From positions 1 to 15,723 of the forward strand of contig CAJMQU010000072.1 of NCBI GenBank assembly GCA_905215555.1: a DNA stretch of 15,723 nt, written 5' to 3'. Below the pieces are notes generated by a model. The model made no database searches. It had not been told where the DNA came from and saw only the letters and a program-made list of their open reading frames with translations. The position numbers were made by a program, and so were the translations under genes. Below, piece after piece: positions 15,408 through 15,723 of the stretch; the first letter of the stretch is position 1, and every line of letters begins with the position of its first letter. This DNA is from an uncultured bacterium (GTDB taxonomy: Bacteria > Bacteroidota > Bacteroidia > Bacteroidales > Bacteroidaceae).

Positions 15408-15619
15408 TGAATTGGCAACAATGGGTAGTCGCAATCCTGTTAGTGTTGTGTCTTGTTCGGATAGGGTGGGGGATTTATCTTTTTTTCCGCCGAACAAAAG
15501 AAAATGGTAATCCGTGTGCAAACTGCGTAACCGGTTGTGACTTAAAGCGATTGATGGATGAAAGGCGTGCAGCGTGCAGTACTAATAAAAAAGAAAAGAA
15601 GAAAAAATGCTGCGGATAG
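15404..15619 (+). CDS. FeoB-associated Cys-rich membrane protein
   Basis: A 71-residue protein with one N-terminal transmembrane helix (about 7-28), a basic stop (RRTK), the motif C38-x2-C41-x3-C45 (CANCVTGC) and a Lys-rich tail ending KKCCG (Cys69, Cys70), plus Cys58. This matches the small Cys-rich partner family often found next to feoB. Its role is not established; metal handling or FeoB assembly are plausible. The start overlaps the feoB stop (ATGATGA). ATG 15407 is an equally good start one codon later. Unusually for this window, AGGAGG at 15389-15394 lies 9 bases upstream as a clear Shine-Dalgarno, suggesting fresh initiation as well as coupling. The Lys-rich tail is encoded by two runs of six A (within 15587-15607), prone to slippage. 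Confidence 0.9.
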   Translation: MMNWQQWVVAILLVLCLVRIGWGIYLFFRRTKENGNPCANCVTGCDLKRLMDERRAACSTNKKEKKKKCCG

Positions 15620-15649
15620 TTGGTATATTCAAAAAATGTACTACCTTTG
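15620..15649 (+). promoter_or_regulatory. Promoter of tRNA-Cys
   Basis: TTG (15620-15622) and, 19 bases later, TACCTTTG (15642-15649), an exact -7 box. A start near 15655 gives a leader of about 16 bases before the tRNA. The -33 box begins right at the stop codon of the Cys-rich gene, and no terminator is seen between the two genes. Confidence 0.65.
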
Positions 15650-15670
15650 CAACCGCAAACGAAAAGAGAT

Positions 15671-15723
15671 GGTTCCTTGGATGAGTGGCTTAGTCAGCGG
15701 TCTGCAAAACCGTGTACGGCGGT
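15671..15723 (+). tRNA. tRNA-Cys (anticodon GCA), 3' part cut off by window edge
   Basis: It begins GGTTCCT (acceptor strand) and continues through a D arm with GTGGCTTAG in the loop. The anticodon arm GCGGT / ACCGT (15697-15701 / 15709-15713) encloses the loop CTGCAAA, with anticodon GCA at 15704-15706. The sequence stops in the 5' half of the T stem. The acceptor and T-arm pairings cannot be checked within the window. The D stem is weak (G-C, A-T and one wobble pair). Confidence 0.88.

Noticed and set aside
1..15723. Mobile element, prophage, CRISPR array or integration at the edge tRNAs
   Set aside because: No transposase, integrase or direct-repeat array is seen. Inverted repeats are all explained as terminators or the tRNA-His promoter dyad, and composition is even throughout.

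Overview
The window looks like chromosomal core sequence from a Bacteroides-type Bacteroidota. Most promoter candidates fit the TTTG / TAnnTTTG (-33/-7) pattern of the Bacteroides primary sigma factor rather than -35/-10. Shine-Dalgarno sequences are mostly absent. The gene content also fits: a Rho with a very long disordered insert, a FeoA-FeoB fusion followed by a small Cys-rich membrane protein, periplasmic-TPR histidine kinases, and an EFR1-type flavodoxin/ferredoxin. I cannot name the species. I see no insertion sequence, phage gene, CRISPR array or antibiotic-resistance gene.

Layout: both edges cut through tRNA genes, tRNA-His(GTG) on the minus strand at 1-50 and tRNA-Cys(GCA) on the plus strand from 15671. 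From 141 to 10175 everything is on the minus strand. Read in transcription order (right to left) it is rho, a small frame-disrupted locus, a translationally overlapping pair of TPR sensor kinases, ffh (SRP GTPase), folD (one-carbon metabolism) and a CapA-family lipoprotein. From 10469 the plus strand carries the EFR1-family protein, which converges on minus-strand tilS. The feoAB fusion, its Cys-rich partner and tRNA-Cys then follow on the plus strand, with feoAB divergent from tilS.

How the genes fit together: most are housekeeping genes (translation: two tRNAs and tilS; protein targeting: ffh; transcription termination: rho; folate: folD). feoAB plus the Cys-rich protein is a ferrous-iron uptake operon with a near-ideal promoter and a 4-base ATGA overlap. 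The two sensor kinases are tandem paralogues. The upstream one (5786-7633) has all catalytic boxes. The downstream one (3834-5789) keeps the phospho-accepting His but has lost every recognisable ATP-binding residue and the ATP-lid, so it looks like a pseudokinase made together with an active partner. No response regulator is encoded in the window.

Most worth a second look: the kinase/pseudokinase pair; the roughly 360-nt transcription unit between rho and the kinases, which holds an overlapping two-frame small coding region; the Rho disordered insert with an AT-hook-like motif and Asn/Gln-rich tract; a tilS promoter that implies a leaderless mRNA; and three successive gene boundaries where a terminator hairpin abuts or overlaps the next promoter.
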